Shown here: positions 8,090 to 19,823 of the stretch, one piece after another
How the letters are laid out: each line of letters begins with the position of its first letter
Position numbering within the stretch: the first letter of the stretch is position 1
NCBI GenBank assembly: GCA_014377015.1
Contig: JACMQL010000044.1
Span: 1-49,730, forward strand
Reading direction: 5' to 3'
Origin: Actinomycetota bacterium
GTDB lineage: Bacteria > Actinomycetota > Actinomycetes > Nanopelagicales > Nanopelagicaceae
DNA: 49,730 nt
Program-made: the position numbers and the translations under genes
The notes under the pieces: generated by a model
Told to the model about the DNA's origin: nothing
Databases searched by the model: none
Seen by the model: only the letters and a program-made list of their open reading frames with translations

Positions 8090-8737
8090 TCAGCCGACGA
8101 TTACCTTCTCAATAGCAATGGTCTTGGCGGGAGTGCCATCGCCGCCGCCACCCTTAACTCCTGCTGCTGCGATTGCTTTCACGATGTCAAGACCCGACGT
8201 AATTTTGCCCCAGATTGTGTAATTAGCACCAAGAGTCGTGTCGCCATAGACAAGGAAGAACTGACTTCCGTTTGTTCCAGGACCTGAATTGGCCATCGCA
8301 ACCGTTCCGGCTGGGTAGTTATTCGAAACTGCCTTGGGAAGATTCTCATCTCCGTATTGGAAATTTGGTCCGCCACTTCCAGTTGCAGATGGATCTCCGC
8401 ACTGCAACACGAACAATCCCGCAGTTGTGAGTCGGTGGCATAAACTGCCATCGAAGTACTTGGCCTTTGCTAGCGCAGTCAGAGATGTCATAGTAACTGG
8501 AGCCAATTTGCCGTAAGTCGTAATGACGATATTGCCGCAGTTAGTTACAAGAGTGAACTTTCCGGTGCGACCAACCGCAATTTTCTTTGGCACTGTGATG
8601 GTCTTAGGAGTGTGACCGACCGCTTTGGTGGTTTTGCATTTGACTGCTGCCGCCGATGCTGGCGTCGCCACAACTGGCAACACGGCCAACGATAACCCGA
8701 CGGTGAGTGCAGAAATGGTCGCTGTAAAACGCTTCAT
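8090..8737 (-). CDS. Secreted cyclophilin-type peptidyl-prolyl cis-trans isomerase
   Basis: This is a proline isomerase that helps folding of exported proteins. The start is ATG 8735-8737 (215 residues), with GGAG six bases upstream. An upstream in-frame ATG exists but would put extra charged residues before the signal peptide. Residues 1-30 form a signal peptide ending ATPASA. The cyclophilin domain spans roughly residues 60-215: FDGSLCHRLTT (the FHRV region), FVLQCGDP, and MANSGPGTNGSQFFLVYG. The catalytic arginine of the HR pair is kept, while the preceding Phe is replaced by Cys. It lies 31 bases downstream of guaA and may share its transcript. Confidence 0.9.
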   Translation of the reverse strand: MKRFTATISALTVGLSLAVLPVVATPASAAAVKCKTTKAVGHTPKTITVPKKIAVGRTGKFTLVTNCGNIVITTYGKLAPVTMTSLTALAKAKYFDGSLCHRLTTAGLFVLQCGDPSATGSGGPNFQYGDENLPKAVSNNYPAGTVAMANSGPGTNGSQFFLVYGDTTLGANYTIWGKITSGLDIVKAIAAAGVKGGGGDGTPAKTIAIEKVIVG

Positions 8738-8768
8738 AGAGATCTCCGATTTCATCATGTGCTTTATT

Positions 8769-10319
8769 TTACTCCCATTCAATGGTGCCAGGTGGTTTGC
8801 TGGTGATGTCCAAAATAACTCTATTTACCTCGCGGACCTCATTGGTAATTCGCGTGGAAATCTTCTCAAGCAATTCATAGGGAAGGCGAGACCAATCGGC
8901 GGTCATCGCATCCTCACTCGATACTGGGCGCAAAACTATGGGGTGTCCATAGGTGCGTCCATCTCCTTGCACGCCAACGCTGCGCACATCAGCCAAAAGT
9001 ACTACTGGACACTGCCAAATCAATCGATCTTGGCCGGCGGCATGTAGTTCTTCGCGAACAATCTGATCGGCTTCCCCCAGAATGCTCAGCCTTTCTTCAG
9101 TAACTTCACCAATGATTCGTATTGCTAGTCCGGGGCCGGGGAAGGGCTGACGCCAGATGATTTCTTCTGGCAAGCCCAACTCCTGACCAACCTGACGCAC
9201 TTCGTCTTTAAACAAGGTGCGCAGTGGTTCTACCAATGTGAATGCAAGATCGTCAGGCAATCCGCCCACATTGTGATGCGACTTGATGTTGGCCGTTCCA
9301 GTACCCCCGCCTGATTCGACTACATCAGGGTAGAGAGTCCCTTGCACCAGAAATTCAACTTCGCCTTCGGAGGCAATTTCTCGCGCGGCCTCTTCAAAAC
9401 TTCTGATGAATTCCCGTCCGATGATCTTGCGCTTTGTTTCTGGGTCAATCACTCCAGCAAGGGCGCTAAGGAATTTCTCCCGTGCATCTACAACAACAAG
9501 ATCTACTCCAGTGGCTGCAACGAAATCCTTTTCAACTTGTTCGGCTTCACCAGTGCGCAACAAGCCGTGATTTACAAATACACATGTGAGTTGCACTCCC
9601 ACGGCGCGTTGCACGATTGCCGCGGCCACCGCGGAATCAACACCGCCGGAAAGCCCGCAGATGACGCGCTTTGTCCCTACTAGTTGCTTAACTTTTTCAA
9701 TTTCGGTTTGAGCGATGCTAGAAGTTGTCCATGATGGTTCGCAAAGTGCAACGTTTACGAGCCAATGCTGCAAGATCGCTTGACCGTGCTCGGAGTGCAT
9801 AACTTCCGGATGAAACTGCACTCCAGCCAACTGCCCTGACTCGTTTTCAAATGCAGCAACGGGAGTGTCCGCGGTGGTTGCACAAATGCTAAAGCCATTT
9901 GGCGCTTGAGTAACTGCATCACCGTGACTCATCCAGACAAGTTGATCAGTGGGAAGCGCGCTAAAAATGCGTGAACCCGGCATGGCGTTAATCCGCGTAC
10001 GGCCGAATTCTGACTTACCTGTCTGGCTGACCACTCCCCCGAGAGCAGCAGCCATGACCTGAAATCCGTAGCAAATTCCAAAGACAGGGATTCCAAGAGT
10101 GAGAATTTCAGGATCGAAGCTTGGGGCCCGTTGCGCGTACACACTTGCAGGTCCACCTGAAAGAATAATTGCGGCAGGGTTTTTCGCTTGAACTTCGGTG
10201 GCTGAAATTGATGATGGCACGATCTCGCTGAATACGTTGGCTTCGCGAACTCGGCGCGCGATTAGTTGCGCATACTGAGCTCCAAAATCAACGACAAGTA
10301 CGCCGTGTTTATTAGTCAC
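8769..10319 (-). CDS. guaA: GuaA, GMP synthase (glutamine-hydrolysing)
   Basis: GuaA converts XMP to GMP. Residues 1-190 are the class I glutamine amidotransferase domain with nucleophile C83 (GICYGFQ) and the FHPE histidine. Next comes the ATP-pyrophosphatase domain with the PP-loop GLSGGVDS, then the dimerisation domain ending [18 protein letters not shown], the family C-terminus. The start is taken as GTG 10317-10319 ([19 protein letters not shown], 516 residues), because upstream codons lie inside guaB3 and the family begins here. It overlaps the guaB3 stop by eight bases, with GAGGTG about ten bases upstream. Confidence 0.97.
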   Translation of the reverse strand: MTNKHGVLVVDFGAQYAQLIARRVREANVFSEIVPSSISATEVQAKNPAAIILSGGPASVYAQRAPSFDPEILTLGIPVFGICYGFQVMAAALGGVVSQTGKSEFGRTRINAMPGSRIFSALPTDQLVWMSHGDAVTQAPNGFSICATTADTPVAAFENESGQLAGVQFHPEVMHSEHGQAILQHWLVNVALCEPSWTTSSIAQTEIEKVKQLVGTKRVICGLSGGVDSAVAAAIVQRAVGVQLTCVFVNHGLLRTGEAEQVEKDFVAATGVDLVVVDAREKFLSALAGVIDPETKRKIIGREFIRSFEEAAREIASEGEVEFLVQGTLYPDVVESGGGTGTANIKSHHNVGGLPDDLAFTLVEPLRTLFKDEVRQVGQELGLPEEIIWRQPFPGPGLAIRIIGEVTEERLSILGEADQIVREELHAAGQDRLIWQCPVVLLADVRSVGVQGDGRTYGHPIVLRPVSSEDAMTADWSRLPYELLEKISTRITNEVREVNRVILDITSKPPGTIEWE

Positions 10320-11424
10320 GATGAATGAGCACCTCAACGCGCTGGAACGCCTTGACATCGGAGTAGCCGCACGTTGCCATCGCTCTGCGAAGAGCACCGA
10401 AAAGGTTCATCGATCCGTCAGCGGCCCGTGAAGGGCCGAGCAGAATTTCTTCCAAAGTGCCTGAAGTACCAACAGCGACTCGTTCTCCGCGTGGAAGTTC
10501 TTGATGATGAGCCTCACTGCCCCAGTGCCAACCCAGACCCGGCGCCTCTGCTGCCTTAGCAAGTGGAGATCCCATCATTACCGCATCGGCACCGCAAGCA
10601 ATTGCTTTGGCGATATCACCACTACGACCAACAGAGCCATCGGCAATGACGTGAACGTATCGTCCGCCAGATTCGTCTAAATAATCACGGCGGGCTGAGG
10701 CAACTTCGGCAACGGCAGACGCCATCGGAACCGCGATACCCAATACTTTTCGCGTGGTGTGCGCGGAACCGCCGCCGAAACCGACGAGGACGCCCGCCGC
10801 TCCAGCCCGCATTAAGTGCAGTGCGCCAACTGCCGTAGCGCATCCGCCGACAATTACGGGAACATCCAACTCATGTATGAATTTCTTGAGATTGAGTGCC
10901 TCGCTATTTATCGCCACGTGCTCGGCGCTCACTGTTGTTCCACGAATTACGAAAATATCTACACCGGCTTCCACAACGGTTTTATGCAATTCAGCCGTGC
11001 GCTGCGGCGACAGAGATCCAGCAACAGTCACTCCCGCATCGCGAATTTGCTGCAGGCGTTCTTTTATTAGCGTGGGCTGGATTGGCGCTGCATACAACTC
11101 TTGCATACGGCGGGTTGCATGGACATCTGGCATGGATGCGATTTCGCCGAGTTGAATTCGTGGATCCTCGTAGCGCGTCCAGAGTCCTTCAAGATTGAGA
11201 ACGCCAAGTCCGCCAAGCTTTCCGATGGCTATTGCGGTCTCCGGCGAGACTACTGAATCCATAGGAGCCGCAATCATGGGTATGCCGAACTTGTAAGCAT
11301 CTATTTGCCACGCAGTTGAAACTTCTTCTGGATCTCGAGTTCGCCGACTTGGCACAATTGCAATGTCATCAAATGAGTACGCCTGGCGAGCACGCTTGCC
11401 AGGTGCGATTTCAATTTCACTCAT
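10312..11424 (-). CDS. guaB3: GuaB3 family IMP dehydrogenase-related protein
   Basis: This 370-residue (beta/alpha)8 protein belongs to the actinobacterial/cyanobacterial GuaB3 branch of the IMPDH/GMPR family. It starts [21 protein letters not shown] and contains [27 protein letters not shown] and [14 protein letters not shown]. The position of the IMPDH catalytic loop reads [13 protein letters not shown], so the nucleophilic cysteine of GPGSICTTR is replaced by histidine; as far as I recall this is normal for the branch. No CBS domain is present. The biochemical role (IMPDH- or GMP-reductase-like) is unsettled in the literature. AAGGAGG lies eight bases before the ATG. It sits between guaB and guaA, with a 14-base gap and an 8-base overlap respectively. 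Confidence 0.9.
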   Translation of the reverse strand: MSEIEIAPGKRARQAYSFDDIAIVPSRRTRDPEEVSTAWQIDAYKFGIPMIAAPMDSVVSPETAIAIGKLGGLGVLNLEGLWTRYEDPRIQLGEIASMPDVHATRRMQELYAAPIQPTLIKERLQQIRDAGVTVAGSLSPQRTAELHKTVVEAGVDIFVIRGTTVSAEHVAINSEALNLKKFIHELDVPVIVGGCATAVGALHLMRAGAAGVLVGFGGGSAHTTRKVLGIAVPMASAVAEVASARRDYLDESGGRYVHVIADGSVGRSGDIAKAIACGADAVMMGSPLAKAAEAPGLGWHWGSEAHHQELPRGERVAVGTSGTLEEILLGPSRAADGSMNLFGALRRAMATCGYSDVKAFQRVEVLIHRD

Positions 11425-11438
11425 AGAAGTCCGCCTCC

Positions 11439-12614
<1,176 letters not shown>

Positions 12615-12756
12615 TCAGGGCCATCGCAGGAAACGCGTTCACAACGCAGAAGACCAACCCGCCACAGAATCGCAAGTTCCCTCGATCAATATCCGAAGTG
12701 AGTCGGGTTTTGAATTAGCGCAGGCCAGCACCACAAATTATGGAAGCTTTTTGACG

Positions 12757-13443
12757 TTAGGAAAGCGTCTCCTCGAATTGTGAAATCACTCTTCGCCAGG
12801 CAATATCCGAGGCGGCGGCATCAAATACTTCTGTCCGATCGTTATTGAAAAATGCATGCTTGGTTCCTGGGTAATCAAAAGCCTCAACCGTGCCGTCACC
12901 CTCGCGAATCCCAACTAGGGCTTCTTGAATTCCGGGGGCTGTTGATGTTCCATCACTTTCGGCGCAGTGAATTGCAGCGCGCTTTCCGGCGTAGTTCGCC
13001 CATTTCGGGGCCATCCGCGGCCAAGGCATTCCTGGATAGAACGCGATCGTCGAAATAATGTCATCAGACAAAGTCGCACTCCATAACGCCAGTGAACCTC
13101 CCATACAAAAACCGATGGCGCCGATTCCCTTTCCTGAAACTTCAGGTCGCGCTTTCAGATATGTCGCAGCGCCAGCAATATCAAGTGCGGCTTTGTCCAT
13201 GGCCAAACCCATCAGCAACTTCATTGCGTGGTCTGGCTCCTTTGCAATTGCGCCGTGGTAGAGATCTGGTGCAAGTGCCACATAGCCGGCTTCGGCGAAT
13301 CGATCCGCTACATCAGTGATATGTCCGACTAAGCCCCACCACTCTTGAATGACAATGACACCTGGCCCGTTGCCACTTTTGGGAAGGGCTAGGTAACCAT
13401 CGCAAGAATCTCCATCACTTGGAAATCTGACTCTCTCACCCAT
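12757..13443 (-). CDS. Dienelactone hydrolase family protein
   Basis: This cytoplasmic alpha/beta hydrolase of 228 residues belongs to the dienelactone hydrolase family, whose members hydrolyse enol-lactones or other small esters. The cysteine nucleophile is C113 in GFCMGGSLAL, the acid is D164 (CAESDGTS) and the histidine is H196 (GTKHAFFN), with the family's QEWWGL motif near residue 33. The ATG at 13441-13443 is preferred over the GTG immediately upstream because AAGAAGG has better spacing to it. It follows the glucokinase gene by about 20 bases, so the two form one unit. The natural substrate is unknown; in aquatic bacteria these proteins are often general carboxylesterases. Confidence 0.88.
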   Translation of the reverse strand: MGERVRFPSDGDSCDGYLALPKSGNGPGVIVIQEWWGLVGHITDVADRFAEAGYVALAPDLYHGAIAKEPDHAMKLLMGLAMDKAALDIAGAATYLKARPEVSGKGIGAIGFCMGGSLALWSATLSDDIISTIAFYPGMPWPRMAPKWANYAGKRAAIHCAESDGTSTAPGIQEALVGIREGDGTVEAFDYPGTKHAFFNNDRTEVFDAAASDIAWRRVISQFEETLS

Positions 13444-13462
13444 CACTGCCTTCTTTCATTAG

Positions 13463-14227
13463 TTACTCGATATTTTTGTGGAACAAACTCCATGCCCGAA
13501 CTCCGCCAACAATCCCTGCTTCGTTGGGAACTATGACAACATCGTCTCCCAATTTTGGCACCACCGATTCTTTGATACGTCGAGAGTTACCCCCGCCAAT
13601 GTAGAGGCGATCCCAGAGAAAAACCGGACGCAACTCTTCGACCATTATCCGAATACGGCGCGACCAGAAACTATCTCCCAATCTGCGGCGTTCGTGCTCG
13701 CCGATCCACGTGTCGTATGTGGTGTCTCGTCGCACGGTCGCATGTGAAAGCTCAATATGTGGAGCCAATTTTCCACCATCGAACACTGCGCATCCCAAGC
13801 CCGTGCCTAAAGTAAGCACCACTTCAAAACCAGACCCCGCAACGACTCCTGCGCCGTGTACTTCTGCGTCATTGAGCACTAGGCAAGGAATGTTCAACTT
13901 CGCACTCAATGCAGATCTCATATCAAAGCCGTGCCAAAGTTCTTTTAGTTGCAGATCTACTCGAGTGCGCGGCCCAGCGGTGTTGATGTAATGAGGAGTT
14001 GCAATTACAACTCCATGACGAATCATCCCGGGGATTCCGATAGTGGCCCGATCAGCTTTGGGCAAACTGGCCGCCAGTTCTGAAATTGCGTCAACCAACT
14101 TTTGCGGTGACAGCGGATACGGCGTTTCTATTCTGATCGGCTGGACTCTCATCGTTCCGGAGGCATCCAATACTGAAGCTTTTATTCCGAGTCCGCCGCA
14201 ATCTACCGAAAGCGTCAGTGAGTCCAC
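13463..14227 (-). CDS. ppgK: Polyphosphate glucokinase (ROK family)
   Basis: This enzyme phosphorylates glucose with polyphosphate or ATP, feeding glycolysis. The 254-residue length is normal. Motifs are an N-terminal phosphate loop SVDCGGLGIKASVLD, LNDAEVHG (catalytic Asp region), LTLGTGLGCAVF, and the PpgK-type segment TYDTWIGEHERRRLG followed by WDRLYIGGGNSR. The ROK cysteine cluster is absent, as in polyphosphate glucokinases. The GTG start (14225-14227) has no Shine-Dalgarno but lies seven bases behind a -10 hexamer with a -35 box at 17-bp spacing, so the mRNA is probably leaderless. dlh follows 19 bases later. Confidence 0.88.
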   Translation of the reverse strand: MDSLTLSVDCGGLGIKASVLDASGTMRVQPIRIETPYPLSPQKLVDAISELAASLPKADRATIGIPGMIRHGVVIATPHYINTAGPRTRVDLQLKELWHGFDMRSALSAKLNIPCLVLNDAEVHGAGVVAGSGFEVVLTLGTGLGCAVFDGGKLAPHIELSHATVRRDTTYDTWIGEHERRRLGDSFWSRRIRIMVEELRPVFLWDRLYIGGGNSRRIKESVVPKLGDDVVIVPNEAGIVGGVRAWSLFHKNIE

Positions 14228-14234
14228 GGCAATG

Positions 14235-14263
14235 AAGTTACTGGAAGAAATATCTATTCACAA
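14235..14263 (-). promoter_or_regulatory. Promoter for a leaderless ppgK mRNA
   Basis: On the minus strand TTGTGA (14258-14263) and TAACTT (14235-14240) are separated by exactly 17 bases, and the ppgK GTG begins seven bases after the -10 hexamer. This predicts transcription starting at the initiation codon. Confidence 0.5.
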
Positions 14264-14316
14264 TGCAACCATATTTTCGTTTCAACTCAAATGATCGAAT
14301 CGCGTGACTACCGCGG

Positions 14317-14353
14317 AAAAACAAACGGGCCCCGCACCGAAGTGCGAGACCCG
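14317..14353 (-). terminator. Rho-independent terminator of the groES-groEL operon
   Basis: Thirty bases past the groEL stop, the minus strand forms a 12-bp stem (14342-14353 with 14326-14337, two G-U pairs) closed by a TTCG tetraloop and followed by TTTGTTTTT (14317-14325). This is a textbook intrinsic terminator. Confidence 0.93.
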
Positions 14354-14383
14354 ATTGCCTACATTCAGGCTAACTAGTTCCGA

Positions 14384-16018
<1,635 letters not shown>

Positions 16019-16315
16019 TTAGTTCTTCTCAATCACAGCGAGAATGTCGCGGGCTGAAAGTACGAGGTACTCCTCGTTGTTGTACTTAACTTCAGTTCCG
16101 CCGTACTTGCTGTAAAGAACTACATCGCCAACCTTGACATCCATCGGAACGCGAACGCCATCATCGAAGCGACCTGGGCCAACTGCGATAACGGTGCCCT
16201 CTTGTGGCTTCTCAGTTGCGGTGTCAGGAATTACCAGACCTGATGCAGTGGTCTTCTCGGCTTCTACAGCCTTAACAACAATGCGATCTTCTAGTGGCTT
16301 AATGGCAACGGCCAT
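16019..16315 (-). CDS. groES: GroES, 10-kDa co-chaperonin
   Basis: GroES is the lid of the chaperonin and forms a heptameric ring. At 98 residues it is full length. It starts [20 protein letters not shown], includes the mobile loop [19 protein letters not shown], and ends with the [15 protein letters not shown] strand. GAAGGAG is seven bases before the ATG. It is the first gene of the groES-groEL operon and is controlled by the CIRCE-like site about 75 bases upstream. Confidence 0.98.
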   Translation of the reverse strand: MAVAIKPLEDRIVVKAVEAEKTTASGLVIPDTATEKPQEGTVIAVGPGRFDDGVRVPMDVKVGDVVLYSKYGGTEVKYNNEEYLVLSARDILAVIEKN

Positions 16316-16389
16316 GTGTTGACTCCTTCTTTAGTTATCCAACGAGATTTATGGTTTAGAACTTCTCCTAGTCAGTCGAGACCCTTGAA

Positions 16390-16416
16390 TTAGCAGACTC
16401 GACCCTTGAGTGCTAA
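16390..16416. promoter_or_regulatory. CIRCE operator (HrcA site) upstream of groES
   Basis: Read along transcription (minus strand) the site is TTAGCACTC, a nine-base spacer, then GTCTGCTAA. The left half matches the CIRCE consensus perfectly. The right half differs from GAGTGCTAA at two positions. Spacing is exact. A nearby direct repeat GACCCTTGA (16380-16388 and 16401-16409) partly overlaps it. Confidence 0.85.
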
Positions 16417-16446
16417 CGCCAAGCCTAGGAGGGACCTTCGCCTTGG

Positions 16447-16842
16447 TCAATTTGGCGGAGAGATTGGCTGAGCGACTTCGCGGAGCCAGGGCTCCAAACT
16501 CTTATAAGTAAAGGTTCTGGTGCCAAAAAACTCCATAAATCGGGCGTAAATATCCTGGCTCGAGCTTTCAATTCGCCAACCATTTATTCGCAAAAAAGTG
16601 TCTGTTACGGCGAAAGCCACCCGCTTATTACCATCAATAAAGGGGTGGTTCATCGCCAAACTCTCTAAAAGCGCTGCTGCTTCCGCAATGAGATCTGAGT
16701 AGTAGCCAGTTTGAGGACGAAACAGGGCAGATTCCAAAGCACCCATGTCCCGTACGCCGTCGGAGCCACCGTGTTTTCGAAGGAGAACAGCGTGAATGGC
16801 CAGTGCGTCAGCAATAGTCAGGTAATCGAACCGGGCGCTCAC
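16447..16842 (-). CDS. doc: Doc-type toxin (Fic/Doc family)
   Basis: This 131-residue protein is of the death-on-curing family. Doc toxins phosphorylate EF-Tu and stop translation. The diagnostic Fic/Doc loop is HPFIDGNKRVAFAV, with the N-terminal GVRDMGALESAL segment that is conserved in Doc. The GTG start overlaps the TGA of the upstream gene (GTGA), as expected for an antitoxin-toxin operon. It lies between tsaD and groES in an otherwise housekeeping stretch. Activity is inferred from the intact motif. Confidence 0.88.
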   Translation of the reverse strand: MSARFDYLTIADALAIHAVLLRKHGGSDGVRDMGALESALFRPQTGYYSDLIAEAAALLESLAMNHPFIDGNKRVAFAVTDTFLRINGWRIESSSQDIYARFMEFFGTRTFTYKSLEPWLREVAQPISPPN

Positions 16843-17066
16843 TTGGCAAGTTCTGCGTAGAGCTCGTCAAACTCTCGCAGGCTCAAGCCAAACGCTTCCA
16901 GAACGTGTGTTCTAGGTCTAACCGACTGATTGCGCTCAAGGTACTGCTCCAACGCATCTTCCAGAATCGATTGAAATTGACGACCTTGGTCAGCGGCAGC
17001 CTTTCGAGTAGCTGCCAAAATCATTGGATCCATTTGCGATGAAAATTTTTCCCGAGCTGTGGACAT
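16839..17066 (-). CDS. Probable ribbon-helix-helix antitoxin partner of Doc
   Basis: This small protein of 75 residues starts at ATG 17064-17066, chosen because GGAGG stands four bases before it. An upstream TTG alternative has no Shine-Dalgarno. The N-terminal half (REKFSSQMDPMILAATRKAAADQGRQFQSILEDALEQYL) has the strand-helix-helix pattern of RHH DNA-binding antitoxins. The C-terminal RPRTHVLEAFGLSLREFDELYAELAK would be the toxin-binding tail. It is not Phd-like, which is the commoner Doc partner. A 7-bp palindrome at the predicted promoter fits autoregulation. The role is inferred from position and size. Confidence 0.75.
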   Translation of the reverse strand: MSTAREKFSSQMDPMILAATRKAAADQGRQFQSILEDALEQYLERNQSVRPRTHVLEAFGLSLREFDELYAELAK

Positions 17067-17079
17067 CACGCCTCCAGAT

Positions 17080-17101
17080 GTATCTTTATTTATCAAGATA
17101 C
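17080..17101. promoter_or_regulatory. Palindromic operator over the toxin-antitoxin promoter
   Basis: GTATCTT (17080-17086) and AAGATAC (17095-17101) are a perfect 7-bp inverted repeat with an eight-base centre. It lies 13 bases before the antitoxin ATG and overlaps a TAGTAT -10-like hexamer on the minus strand (about 17099-17104). This is the usual place for antitoxin autoregulation. Confidence 0.55.
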
Positions 17102-17207
17102 TACCAGAAATTTCCAGTTATCTGCAATGCCAAGAAATTGCGACTATATAAAACCCTACATATCAATCGAGGCCCAAATAAAGATTTGTATTCGCAAGCG
17201 GAATGGG

Positions 17208-18248
17208 TCACAACGTTAGAGAGATTGTTGTAACACTCATAGACGAATCGGCCTCGAATCCAATATGAGAAGGTGGCCGCGACGCGGAAACCAGTAAGGA
17301 CCCCAGCGTTGCAACCATTGCTCCATTGTCCGTACACATCAAAGGAGATGGAATCCGCAAGGCGATTTTAAATTTATCGCATTGTTCCTGCGCCACGATT
17401 CGCAATCGGGAATTTGCTGCAACACCTCCGGCAATAACTAATGAATCAATCCCAGTTGCCCGACAAGCTGCAACTGCTTTCCTGATCAATACATCCACGA
17501 TGGCTTCTTGAAATGAAGCTGCCACATCCGAGCGCACGAAATTCGGAGTCGCTTCAAGATAGCGAGCGACGGCAGTTTTTAGCCCAGAGAATGAAAAATC
17601 ATAAGGACGTGTTTGCCAATCACTTGACTGGGTAAGCCCACGCGGAAAATCTATCGCCGTAGAGTTACCTAACTTCGCTTCACGATCGATTGCTGGTCCG
17701 CCAGGAAAGCCGAGATTCATAATTCGTGCAATTTTGTCGAAAGCCTCACCCGCTGCATCATCCATTGTCTCGCCAAGTTTGGTGATTGATGAAGTAATGT
17801 CATCAACTTGCAGCAATGAGGAATGCCCACCGCTGACCAATAAAGCAATCGTCGGCTTTATGGGTTCATCATGACTAAGCAAATCCACTGCCACGTGCGA
17901 AGCCAAATGATTCACTCCGAAAATTGGCTTGCCTAGCCCAAGTGCAAGTCCACTTGCAGAGGCGACGCCAACTAAAAGTGCTCCAATGAGTCCAGGACCT
18001 GCCGTTACGGCCACCGCATCGATATCAGCAAGCGTTAATTTTGAATCATAAAGTGCTTTTTCAATTGTTGGAAGCATGGCCTCAAGATGGGCACGACTGG
18101 CAATTTCTGGAACAACTCCTCCAAAACGTGCGTGCTCTTCAACGCTAGATGCGATGACGTTTGCGAGCAGAGTGCGTCCTCTGACGATACCTATCGCAGT
18201 TTCATCGCACGAAGTTTCGATTCCGATAACTACGGGATCGTGCTTCAC
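17208..18248 (-). CDS. tsaD: TsaD, tRNA t6A37 threonylcarbamoyltransferase subunit
   Basis: TsaD transfers the threonylcarbamoyl group to A37 of ANN-decoding tRNAs, together with TsaB and TsaE. It is 346 residues long. The N-terminus reads [16 protein letters not shown], the metal-binding histidines lie in [21 protein letters not shown] is the nucleotide loop, and [12 protein letters not shown] and TDNGAMVA lie towards the C-terminus. The start is GTG (18246-18248), overlapping the rimI TGA (GTGA). It is the last gene of the tsaE-tsaB-rimI-tsaD run, and no terminator is obvious after it. Confidence 0.97.
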   Translation of the reverse strand: MKHDPVVIGIETSCDETAIGIVRGRTLLANVIASSVEEHARFGGVVPEIASRAHLEAMLPTIEKALYDSKLTLADIDAVAVTAGPGLIGALLVGVASASGLALGLGKPIFGVNHLASHVAVDLLSHDEPIKPTIALLVSGGHSSLLQVDDITSSITKLGETMDDAAGEAFDKIARIMNLGFPGGPAIDREAKLGNSTAIDFPRGLTQSSDWQTRPYDFSFSGLKTAVARYLEATPNFVRSDVAASFQEAIVDVLIRKAVAACRATGIDSLVIAGGVAANSRLRIVAQEQCDKFKIALRIPSPLMCTDNGAMVATLGSLLVSASRPPSHIGFEADSSMSVTTISLTL

Positions 18249-18700
18249 GTAAGGTCTTTCTTCATAACGACCGCATCTGTGCCCATTGCATAATATTTTT
18301 TCCTGCGCGAGATCGGTGCGAACCCTTCCGAGAGATAGAGTGGACTTGCCTCTTCATTGCCATCGCGGACTTCTAGAAAAATTGCTGGAGACTCTCGCTC
18401 CTGCGCCCACTCAATCAAGCGATGCAGAAGTGCCCTACCGATTCCCTTGCGCCTGTGTTGCACGGTAACAGTAAGCGTTTGAATATCGGTTTCGATTCCT
18501 GGTCCTGGCGAAAATGCCCCGGCATAGCCCAGAAGATCACCTTCCTCATCGGTTGCAACCAGGTACTTTCGCGTGCGAGGTACACCGGCAAATTCTTCCT
18601 TGAATTGAGCAACCGACCATGCATCACTCGGATAGATCTCGCGTTCCATTGCGACTACGACTGGCAAATCTAAAGGAATCATGTCTCGGTAGATCGTCAT
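18245..18700 (-). CDS. rimI: RimI-like ribosomal protein S18 alanine N-acetyltransferase (GNAT)
   Basis: This 151-residue GNAT acetyltransferase has its acetyl-CoA pyrophosphate loop at [17 protein letters not shown]. It follows LTVTV and ends in the family pattern [29 protein letters not shown]. Position between tsaB and tsaD is the conserved actinobacterial location of rimI. The ATG overlaps the tsaB TGA by four bases, and its stop overlaps tsaD. The substrate (S18 or other N-termini) is assumed from the family. Confidence 0.92.
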   Translation of the reverse strand: MTIYRDMIPLDLPVVVAMEREIYPSDAWSVAQFKEEFAGVPRTRKYLVATDEEGDLLGYAGAFSPGPGIETDIQTLTVTVQHRRKGIGRALLHRLIEWAQERESPAIFLEVRDGNEEASPLYLSEGFAPISRRKKYYAMGTDAVVMKKDLT

Positions 18701-19299
18701 GGCTTTCGCTCGTTTGTTGGCACAGCATCTGGGCGACGCAAGTACATGGGTTCTGAAATTTGAGATGCCGAATTGGCGGCGATCGCAACAAGTGCAACCA
18801 TGTCTGGATAAACAATTTCATCATCTGATGCGATTGAGTATTTCACGCCCCCTTCGCCAAATATCGGCAATCCAATTGAAGCAACTTTGGCAGGAAAATC
18901 CACGTGGGGTCCATCGACTCGGGCACCCGAAATATATTTCGCCCAATAGACCTCTTTACGACGAGCATCCGTTGCAATAATAAAATCAAACTCTTCGCGC
19001 ACCATGGCCGCGATTGCGTCGAGTGAGCAGACTCCGACCACCGAAATATTTCTTGTAAATGCGAAGGTGCGCGCAAAAGCCACACCGACACGTAAGCCGG
19101 TGAACGGACCAGGTCCCATTCCGACCACAACGACATCAATTAGAGAAGTGCCCTTCAACCCTTCCGCTACTAAAGCGGGAAGTGCATCACCGTGTGAAGT
19201 CGCGCCATCGCGATGACCGTGCCACAAGATCGCTCCAGCTTCAATAATTGCTACGGAGGTCCGAGACGTGGACGTATCTATGGCGAGTGCAATTGTCAT
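18697..19299 (-). CDS. tsaB: TsaB, t6A biosynthesis scaffold protein
   Basis: TsaB is an ASKHA-fold partner that binds TsaD and TsaE. The start is placed at ATG 19297-19299 (200 residues, MTIALAIDTSTSRTSVAI): GGAGGG lies eight bases upstream and the ATG overlaps the tsaE stop (ATGA). A codon further upstream would add six residues without support. VGMGPGPFTGLRVGVAFAR is the family signature, and DARRKEVYWAKY is also typical. Confidence 0.95.
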   Translation of the reverse strand: MTIALAIDTSTSRTSVAIIEAGAILWHGHRDGATSHGDALPALVAEGLKGTSLIDVVVVGMGPGPFTGLRVGVAFARTFAFTRNISVVGVCSLDAIAAMVREEFDFIIATDARRKEVYWAKYISGARVDGPHVDFPAKVASIGLPIFGEGGVKYSIASDDEIVYPDMVALVAIAANSASQISEPMYLRRPDAVPTNERKP

Positions 19300-19736
19300 A
19301 ACGAAAACCCTCCCCATCGCTTTCCAAATCCACTCGCCGTGACTTTACGAACTTCGGACTCCCGGTCAATTGATATTTCCAACCGCTCTTGCGATAGCCG
19401 GGCTGCCACTTCACCGCCCCATTCAATTACCATCACAGAATTCTCGCGCTCTGTATCTAAGTCAAGATCGTCAATAGCGAGATTGGGATTATCACTTTGT
19501 AGGAGTCGGTAGGCATCAACATGAATTAGCGGCAATAATCCCTTGTAGGTCCTAGAGATAACAAATGTGGGCGAGGTAATTCCCGCGATTCCAAGCGCGC
19601 TGCCTAGACCTTGCACAAAAACAGTTTTGCCTGCACCTAATGGCCCACTTAGGAGAAGTAAGTCTCCTTGCTTCATGTGCTCGCCGATGCTCTTTCCAAG
19701 ATCAAACATCTGCTCCGCAGTGGCAATTTCAACCAT
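19296..19736 (-). CDS. tsaE: TsaE, t6A biosynthesis ATPase
   Basis: TsaE is the P-loop ATPase that drives turnover of the TsaBD complex. Walker A is GPLGAGKT (residues 31-38). Other marks are TSPTFVISRTY, HVDAYRL and the VIEWGGEVAARL segment. It is 146 residues long. It is the first gene of the t6A run. Directly upstream is the terminator of the preceding hydrolase gene, so tsaE must have its own promoter in the short gap 19737-19772, or rely on read-through. No good Shine-Dalgarno is seen. In most actinobacteria alr is the upstream neighbour; here the liv cassette lies between them. Confidence 0.95.
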   Translation of the reverse strand: MVEIATAEQMFDLGKSIGEHMKQGDLLLLSGPLGAGKTVFVQGLGSALGIAGITSPTFVISRTYKGLLPLIHVDAYRLLQSDNPNLAIDDLDLDTERENSVMVIEWGGEVAARLSQERLEISIDRESEVRKVTASGFGKRWGGFSL

Positions 19737-19770
19737 AGTAATGAAAGGCTAGTAGATAAGGCTGGAAAGT

Positions 19771-19812
19771 AAGAAAAAGAAAGAGGACTCAGTTTCCTGA
19801 GTCCTCTTTCTT
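19771..19812 (-). terminator. Strong intrinsic terminator after the secreted hydrolase
   Basis: A perfect 16-bp stem (19777-19792 with 19797-19812, loop of four) is followed on the minus strand by TTTCTTAC. It ends the liv/hydrolase transcript and separates it from tsaE. Because the stem begins with A's on the other strand it could also act weakly in the plus direction. Confidence 0.9.
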
Positions 19813-19823
19813 AACGGATTTAT

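Noticed and set aside
16376-16416. A complete HspR (HAIR) box near groES
   Set aside because: Only one-sided CTCAAG-like repeats occur, in direct rather than inverted orientation. The CIRCE explanation fits better; the repeat is kept only as a possibility.
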